The notes below the pieces were generated by a model, which had not been told where the DNA came from, did no database searches, and saw only the letters and a list, made by a program, of their open reading frames with translations. A program made the position numbers and the translations under genes. From Azadirachta indica (Eukaryota; Streptophyta; Magnoliopsida; Sapindales; Meliaceae), in NCBI GenBank assembly GCA_022749755.1, contig CM040452.1, positions 5,908,350 through 5,972,349 of the forward strand: a DNA stretch of 64,000 nt. Reading direction: 5' to 3'. Of the stretch, positions 34,754-46,130 are shown piece after piece. Numbering within the stretch: the first letter of the stretch is position 1; every line of letters begins with the position of its first letter.

Positions 34754-36241
34754 TAATTGCAACAACGCTAACTGTAAGAGCATGAGTCGTATCAAGTAGT
34801 AAAATGATAAGTACAAGTATCGTCCTACGAGAATTAAATATCAAATTAAAAACTGAGTACTATAGTCTCAAAATCTCAATTTTATCTAAGTAATATGAAT
34901 TGATTAGTTGTAAAGACAAATAAAACTAAAACTCAATGATTAACTAAAAAGAAATGGAAATCAAATTAAAGAGTGTCGAGAGATGAATTGATCAATTTGA
35001 GAATAAAAGATCTAGGACCTAGATTTCACTCATCCCATCATATGTTTTTCCTAATTGGATATAAATAATGTGTAGTGATTTTATTTACTAATCATAGGAT
35101 TTAAAGTGAACTCGCTACCTCTCTTGAGTGTCAAACGAATTACTACGCAAAATTTCCCAAATTGATATCCTTACTAGACTTAGTTAATTAAGCGTTCCTT
35201 AAGTATATCCTACTTAATTACTTAAAATAATTCAATTACCTCCCGATTCTTGCCTTTAATCTACATAATTATTCAATTATTTAGGTACTAAATTCCTCTC
35301 AAAATCTTAGTACACTAAGTTGTATTTACGTAATCCGATAAACAAATCAAACCCTTCTAAGTATTAATTCATCCACCTTAGATCATTCAATTTGTCGAGC
35401 AACAAATTAGAATTAATTGATGCAAGTAAACACAAGTAGACAAAATCATTGAACAATCAAAACATGCCAATTAGTTAAACATAATCAAGATAACCTACAT
35501 CAAGATCCTAGAAATCTAACCAAACATCTCAAATATATCGAAATCATCATGGATTCTATAATCTTTAAATTTAACAAATTAAATCCAAATGAAATACAAA
35601 ATAAAAAAGACAAAGTTTGAGATACTAGACTTAAGATGAGAACTTCAATGATTCTCCTTAAGGTCTTAGTCCAAAGCCTTCACTTGAATCAATCCACTTC
35701 TCTTTCTAGAATCCTTTCTTATTCTTCACCTTTTCTTACCTAAAACTCAATTTTCCATTTTTGGCTAATGGTGGCTAGCTTCTATAAGCATAAAAACCTA
35801 AAATATACAAATTTGGCCATTAGTTGATAATCTCATGGTTTAAAATCATCCAAAGACATCCAGGAGGTGCGAGGCACTCAGAATCATGTGAGGGCATAGT
35901 GGAAGCTTGACGATTGGTACTACCGTATGCCTTTGTAGCACTGGCACACTACACTCTCGACCAATTTGGCCTTTTTATCCATGGACATGGTGTAGCATGA
36001 GCGCACCATAAAAATAGCTCATAATATCAGCTTTAGATTTTCTTGCAAGCTTTTGTATTTTGGTCCTCATTTTCTTTCTGACTTTTTTGACATTTTTTCA
36101 AGTCAATTTCATTTTGAATAACCGTTTGCTATCTTTTTGTACAAGGCACTAAAACTCACCACCTATTAACAAAACTTAAGGATTTACAAAATAATTCAAC
36201 TCCCAAAGTGGCCGATAAACGCATATTCTATACACTTATCA
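34754..36241 (-). repeat. Gypsy-1 3' LTR (right)
   Basis: 1488 bp; minus-strand start TGATAAGTGTATAGAATA, followed upstream by the polypurine tract (tatagggatatt on the minus strand). Confidence 0.9.
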
Positions 36242-38029
36242 AATATCCCTATACTTAAATATTTGTTTGTCCTCAAGAAAATCAAAACAAAGGCAAACAA
36301 AAAAATCACTAATTAAGAGAGCTTAGCCAAAACTAACCACAATAAAATAAACTCATGAGTATATTCTTACTCAAATCGCAATCCAACCTCATAAATCAAG
36401 CAGTTACTTAAATTAAGGAAACTTTCAAAATGTTGGCAATCCATCTAAAAGGAATTCAATTTGGATATCAAATGTCACTTTACTTAAAGATTCCTTATGC
36501 AATTATGTGAGTTGCTGCTCATACTTAGTCGCTTTTCAACTTGGATGAGTTTATACAAACAAATAAGCTTGTTTAAACTTTTTAAGGAATTCCATAGGCT
36601 CGAATTTCATGCCACTCAAAGATCCTTAGGGCTTAGTTAACCTTGTAATGATAGGATATGGTTAGGGTAGGAAAAAGAATATTTTAAGTGAGATTTAAAC
36701 ACACTAAACACACCACCCAACCTAGAACTTAATCTTCAATCCTTTTTATTCTTTTCCATAATTGTCAATTCACAACTTTCTTTGCTTTCTTACTCATCTA
36801 TTCACAAATCAAAGATTTTTTTTTAAAGTTCAGCCACACACTACTTTTTTATGCAAGCTCTCCATGCTTACTAAGCATGAGGTCTAATTACTCAACAAAA
36901 GTTTAGCTTGTAACTCTTTTTTTTTTTTTACACTCTACCTCACCCTACGTTTATACACAAGTTCTCTATGCTTACCATATATGAGACTCGGTTACTGAGT
37001 AAAAGCTTGGCTTAAGTTTTCATACTCTACCTATCCTCCCTTATGTAGATAAACATTACAATGATCAAAAGCTTGAGGGTGATAAACAAAAAATTATTAA
37101 GCTTTATTTTAAGACTACATTGATATGAGGGTGATAACAAAAGAAAGGTGTGTTTAAGCTCATTAAGGGTAGACTAAGGATTGTTTGATTCTAGGTTAGC
37201 TTAATGGGCTCAAACAACCAAAAATGGCCTAAATCATTTCCATAATGAGGCATCCCCTAAAATTTCACCTCAAGTGACAATCAAACAAGTTCTAGAATTC
37301 AATAAGTCTTACAAGTTCACTTAGTTCGCATAAACGTTCTCTAAGTTTCCAAACAATCAAGTAATTGTGGTGTTATTGTTCAAAATTTTAAGAATAATCA
37401 AGTAAAAAGAATTTGGCAACAAATAAGCACGTAGATTAAGCCAACATTTTTCATTTTCCAAAATTTAAGTGCTCCCAAGCAAAATCATATCATTAGCCTT
37501 TCATTTAAATTGACTAAGGCAAGCTAACATGACAATTAAAAACAACTCATAAAGCAAGAAAAGATTTTTACCCATATTATACTTTAAAAAGAAAAAAGAA
37601 ACTTCAAAGTCAGCAAACAACAAAACAAAATAAAACTAATTCACATGCAAAAATAAAAACTAAGAAAACATAAATTTAAGATCAAGTTATATGTATGGCA
37701 GCTTAAACAAAAATTTTGATGAAAAATTTTGAGCAACAAAATATCACAAACATTTCCACAAAAATCTCCACAAACAACCCACAAAGGTTCCCCAAAATAT
37801 TTTCACAAACAATCCATGATCATTCCACAAAATAAGTTTCCTCCCTAAAACTTAAATTAAACATTGTCCTTAATGTTTGTATTCAAATAAAAACCAAAGT
37901 AAAGAAACATACCTGGGGGAAGATGTGAGATCTCACCTCTTAATCTTCATTGTCATTATTATGCCATTGTGGAGGCAAATTTGATGCATTTTGTTCATTG
38001 GTTCTATCCAAGTATTGTGAAAATCGAGG

Positions 38030-39238
38030 TAATTCCAAATTGGTTTGATTGTGCTGAAGATATACCCCAAGGGTGTTATTGAGGTCCAAAAAATATTGAT
38101 TCATTTTCAATTATTCTTCATGGACTTCGTAGATTTCTCGCCAATTTTGATGAATTGCTTGTTGTAAGACGACAAGAGTTATTTGTTCAGAACCTTCGTG
38201 TGCTGAGGATGATGAACCGGGGGTGTCATGTTAAGGAAATGGGTGTTTTGGTGACCTTCTTAAATCCATATTTTCCGTCGTTGAATTTTGGCATGAAGTG
38301 TGGGGTAATATTCAGGTGCAATGGTTTTAAGTTACTATTTTTCGAAGAAGAGGCAATGGTTTGATAATGGCGGTATATATATGTCATGGTGTACAGTAAA
38401 TCTTACACCTAAACTTATGGAGTCCCTTTCGATCCAACAGAGGAATTTGGAAATACAAATGCTATCTATGTCTGAATCTAGATCTAGTTTATGCTCTATT
38501 TTATCCACCTTTACCCGACTTTTAAGCATAAAGCAGTGGTTAGGCAGGGGTGTATGTGTTCACTTGTTGTCCTTGCTTCAATTGTCTTGATCAAGTTCTT
38601 ATTAATTACCTTGCTAATATCAATTAGGATTTCGGCATAGATACAATACAACAAGGCTGCTTTTAGTACTGTAACCTCATAGTGGTGGGTGTAGGCATGA
38701 GTTTAGAACATATAAACTTATACCATACTTTGCTATATTTGTTCAATGTGATTTCGGCAAAAAAAAGGGTTTTTTGTTTCTTGTTGCGGCCTTTCACCCA
38801 TTTTATTCCCGAAATGCACATCTCCTCAATAATCATTTCATAATTTTGGGTATCCCTTCTAAACTCATCATATAAGTCTTCGTCAACTTTTATAAAAGGT
38901 AAACTATAATGTGTATTTGCTTAAGGACTAAAAGATATTTGTTTCCTTTGAACAAACATAATGCCGTTCTCCCTCATTATTGAAGCATTTGCATAAAATT
39001 CCCTTACCAAAGAAGCTATCACTTTAGCTGGATAGTCGGTAAGATTTTCCCAATAAGGAGCATAGATGAATCTTAAGATTTTTCTGTCTTCAGAGTTTGG
39101 TTTTAAAGTCCACTCCTGCACAATTTCCTTCTCATTTTCCTTAAATTTATTAAACTTTTTGTCCACATTAATTGAAATGAATCTCTTATGATCAATATAA
39201 AGTGATGATTGCAAAAAACCACCTTTTTTCAGTGCCAT
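38030..39238 (-). pseudogene. Gypsy-1 post-integrase ORF (right)
   Basis: 39238-38921 reads IDHKRFISINVDKKFNKF, LKPNSEDRKILRFIYAPYW and LVREFYANASIM, then RKQISFSP before a stop. The rest continues in pieces to about 38030. By eye roughly seven of ten residues match the left copy in the first 95. Confidence 0.75.
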
Positions 39239-40789
39239 GAATACTACACAAGCTTTCTCTTAGAAAATTCATCAAACATTTGGTACGCCTATTTTTTACT
39301 ACCATTCTTCCTTCACTAAATCAACTCCAAGATCTCTTATTGCACTTCCAAAATAGTTCTTAAGTAATTCCTAATTTTGAAAGCTCACAAAATCTTCAAA
39401 ATTTGTTACTTAAGCATTTTATCAAACACTTGGTATGCAAAAATACGCAACCCACCCAATTATAAAGCTTAATTTTCCTTCAATACCTCAATTAACTCAA
39501 AAACACTTCTAATCTTTTTCTTAAACTCTAATGATTCAATTGTTTGCCCTAAACTTCAATTCAAAAGCACAACATTCAACTTCTCCTAATTATCTATAAT
39601 TATCAACTCCATCATTCACCCAAAGTTTCATTAATAAGGAAAAAGTTGTAATGCAAGAATGAACTTACTTGAATCTTGTTGTTTTTTTGGAATGTTTATG
39701 AATTGTTTCCAATAAAGTTCTAATCAAAGTAGTTGCCTTGAGGAAAATTTTTAGAGATTTGATGTTGGGTTTAATGCTTGCTTGTTTGATTGATGGTTAG
39801 ATACAGTGTAAGTAGGAGAAATTTGTAATGATTGATTATATTTAGAAAAGAAGAAAAGAATAAATGAGAGAAAGGAAAGCTTGTGTTTGTGTTTGAGAAT
39901 AAGATGTGATAATGTTTTTGGTGTAAGGTAAATGGGGAAAAAAAATTGGCCAAAGGTAGCACTGTGCAAAACAAAAAGAGGGGTGTGGTCATGTGTGCAT
40001 GTGATAGAAAGTGGAAACTATAGCATGGCGCTAGCGCGCACTTAGATAGCCCGACTGCACCATGCCTTTAGGAAAATAAGGGTTAGGTATGTTATGTGAG
40101 CATAAGGATAGGGTTAATGCAAAAGCAAGGCACAGGCGCACGCATGGTCTATGCGATCACCCACGCTTGCAACCAAAAGATAAAGTGCGAGGTGTTAAAG
40201 CATGGGTATAGGCCAAAAATAGGGGTTTTATGCATTAAAGGGGGGTATATATATGAGTGTGGCGTAGGTGACCACACCATGCATTCTAGAAAATAAGGGC
40301 TTAAGTACATTGGGGAGTTTTACCCACAAGCGTAGCACAAGTGCACGCATAGGTTGCACAACCCTATTAGCCGCATAACAGACTCTAATCCAACACCTAG
40401 CTTTGATGAACACAGCCTCCCTTTACATTGAACTTGTTGAACAACTAAAACACTCACTTAAAACTCACACGCGAAAACACTGAAATAAGAAACCAATAAA
40501 AAAATTTAAAAAAAAAAAAAGAAATCGAAACTTCAATTAAAACAAAAAATTCAAATTGTAAAAAGTTTGGGTTACCTTCCAAGTAGTGCTAAATTTAATG
40601 TCCTTAATTGGACTTGGTCGTGAATCAATCACTTAGGTTTTATAAATGAAATTGTTGAAACTTTTTGCTCCTCATTGCTGAGAAAATGCTTGAATAATTG
40701 TCTATTAACGCGGATCAACCTTTCATCATCTCCTTACAATTCAAAAACCTTAAATAAAAAGACTTTGTTAACTAAAAACGGCCTCGACC

Positions 40790-41880
40790 ACCTTGATCTT
40801 AGCTTTCCTGCAAAGAGTTTCACCTAGAACTGAACAAAAACACTTGTTCTCCCTCTTTGAATTCTCATCTTAAGATTCGATTATCATGCGATCTCTTCAT
40901 CTTTTTTTTTTATATCCTGGCATTCTTAAAAGCATCATTCTGGAATTCTTTCATTTCATTCAATTGAAGCAATCTATTCTTTCCTAATGCCTTCATGTCA
41001 AAATTCAATACTTTCATAGCCCAATATGCTTTATCCATAAATATCTTTATTATCTCCTCGACCATAGCCACAAAGATTGCCATTATACACCTTTGAAAAA
41101 TGGCTAAGGTATTGCACAAGCCAAATTGCATTTTGCGGAAAGTGAAAGTACCATATGGGCATATGAAAGTGGTTTTCTCTTAATTTTCAGGGGCTATAGC
41201 AATTTGATTTTAATCGGAGTACCCATTAAAAAAATAGTAACATTGTAATCAACATCTAATCAATGAACAAAAGTAAAAAGTGGTCTTTCCTTGTTGTCTT
41301 GTAATCAATACACATACGTTAACCAATCACTATTCTTATAGAAATTAGCTCATTGTCGTCATTCTTCACAACTGTCATCCCCTTTTTATTTGGCATAACT
41401 TGAACCGAACTAACCATTGGCTATTTGAAATAACATAGATAATCCTAGCGTTCAACAACCACAATATTTCTACACACACTACTTCTTTCATCACCGGATT
41501 GAGTCTATATTAATGCTCAATGGCTGGTTTATAGTTCTCCTTTATCAGAATTTTATGCATACAAATGGTCGGACTAATACCTTTAATATTCGTAATGGAC
41601 CACCCCAAATTGGACTTGTCATTTTTTAACACTTTAAGCAATTTCACCTCTTCATCTTAATTAAAAAATGTAGAGATAATTACCAGAAACATTGAATTCT
41701 CTGCCAAAAATGCATATCTAAGGTGTTCAGGCAATTCCTTAAGCACCAGCCCATTAAAAGAAATCTCTAAAGCTTTCTTAGATTCAACCCCTTTATTTTT
41801 CAATTCACTTTCAACAAAATTATCATACCTAACCTCAACAGACGATAATGCTTCTAATGCACAAACTTCATCAATCAATT
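40790..41880 (-). pseudogene. Gypsy-1 pol with reverse transcriptase joined to integrase end (right)
   Basis: The piece 41657-41878 is the pol linker (LVLKELPEHLRYAFLAENSMF). The ORF 40910-41131 reads MQFGLCNTLAIFQRCIMAIF, then VEEIIKIFMD, then directly KAYWAMKVLNFDMKALGKN, so the reverse transcriptase is joined in frame, just before its second catalytic Asp, to the integrase C-terminus. The join is near 41030. The left copy has about 1.7 kb between these points (about 9890 to 11617). Confidence 0.88.
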
Positions 41881-42749
41881 ATCTATAATCATCATTACAA
41901 TCATCAAAATTAAAATCATGCAACACTTCATTTTTAGATAAAGACTTCACAATGCATTTTTCCAATGTATCTTTAAGCATCACATCATAAAGCATATCTC
42001 TAACACATTTTGAAATTAAATTAATTCAGTTGGAAGAATATAACTCATCGAGAATTTCAAAATGTTGTAAATATTGAATTTTACCTCTTCATCATTAACT
42101 CATAAAGTGAGCTTTCCATTGTGCACGTTGATTAAAATCTTACTAGTAGCCAAAAATGGTTTGCTAAGTATGATGAGGACCTCATGATCTTCTTCTATAT
42201 CCAAAACCACGAAGTCAACTGAAAAAATGAACTTATCCACCTTCACTAATACATCTTCAATGATTCCCCATAGATAAGTAAGTCAGTGGTTCGTCATTTG
42301 TAAAGAAATGGTCATCTATTTAACTTCTCCCAAGCCCAACTTCCAAAAAATTGAATGTGGCATTAAGTTGATGCTTGTCCCCAAGTCATACAATGTCTTC
42401 TCAAAGTTTGACCTAATGGTTCACAAGATATTAAAACTACCCGAATCTTTTTCCTTTTTCGGTAACTTCCTTTATAAGATTGAACTACACTCTTCCATCA
42501 ACTTAACGATCTTATATTTCTCCAAATGCCTCTTCTTTAACATCAGTTCCTTCATAAACTTTGCATAATTAGGCATTTATTGTAATGCATTGATAAACAG
42601 AATGTTAATTCAAAGCTATTTAAACATTTCAAGGACTTTGAAGAACTGAGCATCAAGCTTCTTCTTTTGGAATCCTTTAGGCAAAGGCAATAATGGTGCA
42701 ATCATTAGGGGATTATCCAGAAATGAAATCCTATCTTGCTTAGACACTT

Positions 42750-44075
42750 TCTTTGATGCTTCCTTTTTAACTTCCTTCCTAATCACTTCATTCTTCTTTA
42801 TCTTATCCTCCTTTGCTTCATTCTCCTTAGGTTTAGTCGGCTTTGACTCCTTGCCACTTCTAAAAGTGATTGCCTTACATTGATCTTTAGGATTTGACTT
42901 CGTGTCGCTAAGTAACTTCCCGAATAATTACCATTTGATTGAATTGGCAAGCTAGCCAATTTAAATTTCTAACGACTTCATTATGGCATTAATGTTTGTA
43001 TAATGCATCTCAATGCTATCAAGTCGAGCTTTATCTTTACTCAACCAGTTTCTTGTCTCCACAATAAATGTTCTTAAGGGATCTTCTAAAGATGTTTTCT
43101 TTTCCGCCATCGGTTGTTGGAAGCCTGATAGGTGATGTGGTTGCAAAGCATTCCTCTAATTTTCATTAAAAAAATTCTCATGATTGTATAGCACAACATG
43201 ACAATAAATTGGTAAGGTGTTGTTTGGCCAGAAGTTGTAGTTTCAGTTGTTGATAAATTGGCATTACTCCTCCTTTAAAGCTTCATCAAGATATTACGAA
43301 CTCGCAACTATTGCTTTCTCTTGACTTAAAGAAGCATCCCCTATGGTAAGATTTTTAATTTGGTTTGTTAAAACCACTCACTTAGCCATTGATAATTATT
43401 GCATGCCATTTTTTCAAGCAAAGCATAAGCTTCCTCAGCCGTCTTAGATAACAAAGTACTATCAACGGCCGTATCAATAATCGTTCGAGTTTGCCAATTC
43501 AATCCATTATAGAGCAACTATATATGGAACCGATCTTGGTATTCAATGGCACTTCTTAATTAGTTAGCTAAGGACACTTCTTAATTAGATCCTTGAATCG
43601 TTCTCAAGACTCGTACAATGGCTCAAAGTCTAGTTACCTAAACTGTGTGATCTCGCCTTTCAACTGTAAAGTCTTTAACAGTGGAAAGAATTTGGTGAGG
43701 AATTTCTAAGCCAATTCTCCCTACGTACTAATGCTATCTGATTGTAAGGATTACAACCAACTTTGAGCCTTATCCCTAAACAAAAATGGAAATAATCTCA
43801 TTCAAATGGCATCTTAACTAACCCTATTCATCTACACTGTATCCATATCACTAAGAACATGGCCAAGTGAACATTTGGACCTTAAGATAACTCCCTGTAC
43901 TAATTTTGTTGGACCATATTGATGAGTGCTGGCTTTAATTCAAAATTTTTTGAATTCACTGGTTGACGGCGAATCCCTAAATAATTTTCATTAATAACCG
44001 GCTTAAAGTAATCTCGAAGAACTCTAGGTTATTAGGGTTGTGGTGGTGGTTGCTGAATTCCTTCATCTTCCATGG
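42750..44075 (-). pseudogene. Gypsy-1 gag remnant (right)
   Basis: Reads from MEDEGIQQPPPQP (minus, 44073) through LRDYFKPVINENYLG and FELKPALIN, with later blocks SKTAEEAYALLEKMA near 43430. Frameshifts and stops throughout; the ORF 42961-43146 is a C-terminal piece. Confidence 0.82.
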
Positions 44076-44289
44076 CTCTAGATCAATTCCTCTTTTCTCT
44101 TCTCAATTGGCAAAGAGTTTGTTCAATCTCCGGATCAAATACAACAAGTTCAAACTTTCACCCTTCGCATATACCTACAAACTCCAAAAATAAAACAAAT
44201 GCTTAAACAAAAGCAAAAGGAATTAAAGGTTTAGATTAAGATTGAACTATTCTACTACAGTATCTGTGATAATTCAAAGTTTTTAATTT

Positions 44290-44309
44290 CGACAACGGCG
44301 CCAAAAACT
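44290..44309 (-). other. Gypsy-1 primer-binding site
   Basis: Minus strand agtttttggcgccgttgtcg, directly after the 5' LTR. TGGCGCCGTTGCC is the known tRNA-Asp-type primer site of Athila/Tat elements; here it carries one visible change. The left-arm copy is unrecognisable. Confidence 0.75.
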
Positions 44310-45765
44310 TGATCCCGACAACACTAACTGCAAAAACACAAGTTGTATCAAGCAGTAAAATGATAAGTACAAGTATCATCCCATGATAATTGAATATCAA
44401 ATTAAAAACTGAGTACTATAGTCTCAAAAGCCCAATTTTATCTACGCAATATGAATTAATTAATTATAAAGGCAAACAAAACTAAAACTCAATGAAGAGT
44501 GCCGAGGAATAAATTGATAAATTTGAGAATAAGACATCTAGAACATTGATTTCACTTATACATCCTATGTTTTTCATAATTGGCTATTAATAATATATCA
44601 TGATTTTATTTACTAATCATAGGATTTAAAGTGAACTCGCTACCTCTCCAAGTGTCAAACAAATTACTACACAAAATTTCCTAAGTTGATATCCTTACCA
44701 AACTTAGTTGATTAAGCATTCCTTAAGTATATCCTATTTGATTACTTAAAATAATTCAATTACCTCCTAGTTCTTACCTTTAATCTAAGAAATTATTCGA
44801 TTATTTAGGTATAAAATTCCTCTTGAGAGTTCTAAATTGTATTTACCTAATCCGATAAACAAATTAAACCTTCTCATATATTAATTCATCTATCTTAGAT
44901 ATTCAATTTGTCAAAAAACAAATTAGAATCATTTAATACAAGTAAATACAAGTAAATAGAATCATTCCACATTAAAAACATGCCAATTAGTTAAATGTAA
45001 TCAAGATAAGCTACATCAAGATCTTAGATTAAGAAATTTAGCCAACCATCTCAAACATCAACATCAAAATCACCATGTATTTCATAATCTTTAAATTCAA
45101 AAAATTAAACCCAAATGAAATACAAAATAAAATCAACAAAGTTTGAGATACTTGACTTAAGATTAGAGCTTTAATGATTCTCCTCAAGGTCTTCTTCTAA
45201 AACCTTTACTTGAATCAATCTATTTCTCTCTCTAAAATCTTTTGTAGTTATTTACCTTCTCTCACCCAAAACTCATTTTTCCCTTTTTGGCTAACGGTGG
45301 CTAGCTTCCATAAGCATAAAAACCTAAAATATACCCAAATCCAGCCATTAGTTGATGATTTCATGGCTCAAAATCATCCAAAAACGTCCAGAAGCTACAA
45401 GGGCACTTAGAATCATGCGAACGTGGTGGAAGCTTGATGGGTGGTGCGACCGCTTCACCCTCTCGGCCAATTTGGCCTTCTTATCCGTGGGCATGATGCA
45501 ACACAAGCACACCATGCAAACAGCCCATAATCATCAACTTTTGATTTTCTTGCATTTTGGTCCCTAAAACTTTTTCATTTTGGTCCTCATTTCCTTTTCA
45601 ACTTTTTCGACATTTCTTTTTCGAGCTAATTTCATCTTGAATGACCACTTGCTACTTTTTCTGTACAATGCATTAAAATTCATTAAATATTAACAAAACT
45701 TGAAGATCTATAAAATAATTCAACTCTTAAAGTGACTGACAAGTGTGTATTCTACACACTTATCA
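44310..45765 (-). repeat. Gypsy-1 5' LTR (right)
   Basis: 1456 bp; minus-strand start TGATAAGTGTGTAGAATA and end ...gtgttgtcgggatca, immediately followed by the primer site. Confidence 0.9.
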
Positions 45766-45770
45766 AAATC

Positions 45771-46130
45771 CTTCATTTAAGTAAGAGAAATAAGACTACT
45801 TCCACACATATAGTTGCTACGGGCTGTATCCATATACCATGCATTTGATTGAGATTCCTCAATGACTTGAACCACCATCAACAAAGTTTTTACTTCTTTC
45901 TTTTCTGTAAAATTTGATTTCTCTCCCTTTTATTTGTCCTTAGGTAGCTTAATATAGCATTTAGAACAATAATGATCGAATTTATGACGTCAAAAGCACT
46001 TTATCTTGGATTTTTCAAAATGTTGATCCTGACCTCTACCTTTGACTTAAGATTGATCATAATCGATTTTGAAATTCTTGCTGCCATTTTTATTGCCTCA
46101 ATCTTCACTTCCTCTACCTCATCCTTTAGA
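45771..46130 (-). pseudogene. Copia-1 gag C-terminus and protease fragment (right)
   Basis: Inverted match to 4721-5096: zinc knuckle FRRHKFDHYCSKCYIKL-like, then WYMDTARSNYMCG-like. Cut by gypsy-1 at 45765-45770. Confidence 0.82.

Larger units (their letters stand above)
34754..45765 (-). mobile_element. Gypsy-1, right-arm copy
   Basis: 11.0 kb inverted counterpart of 5097-17787. 5' LTR 44310-45765, primer site 44290-44309, gag about 44075-42750, protease about 42600-42000, reverse transcriptase N-terminal half about 41880-41035, integrase C-terminus 41034-40790, post-pol ORF 39238 to about 38030, 3' LTR 34754-36241. Target duplication aaatc lies on both sides (34749-34753, 45766-45770), which is the same site as on the left. 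About 1.7 kb of pol is deleted. All coding parts are broken. Confidence 0.93.
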
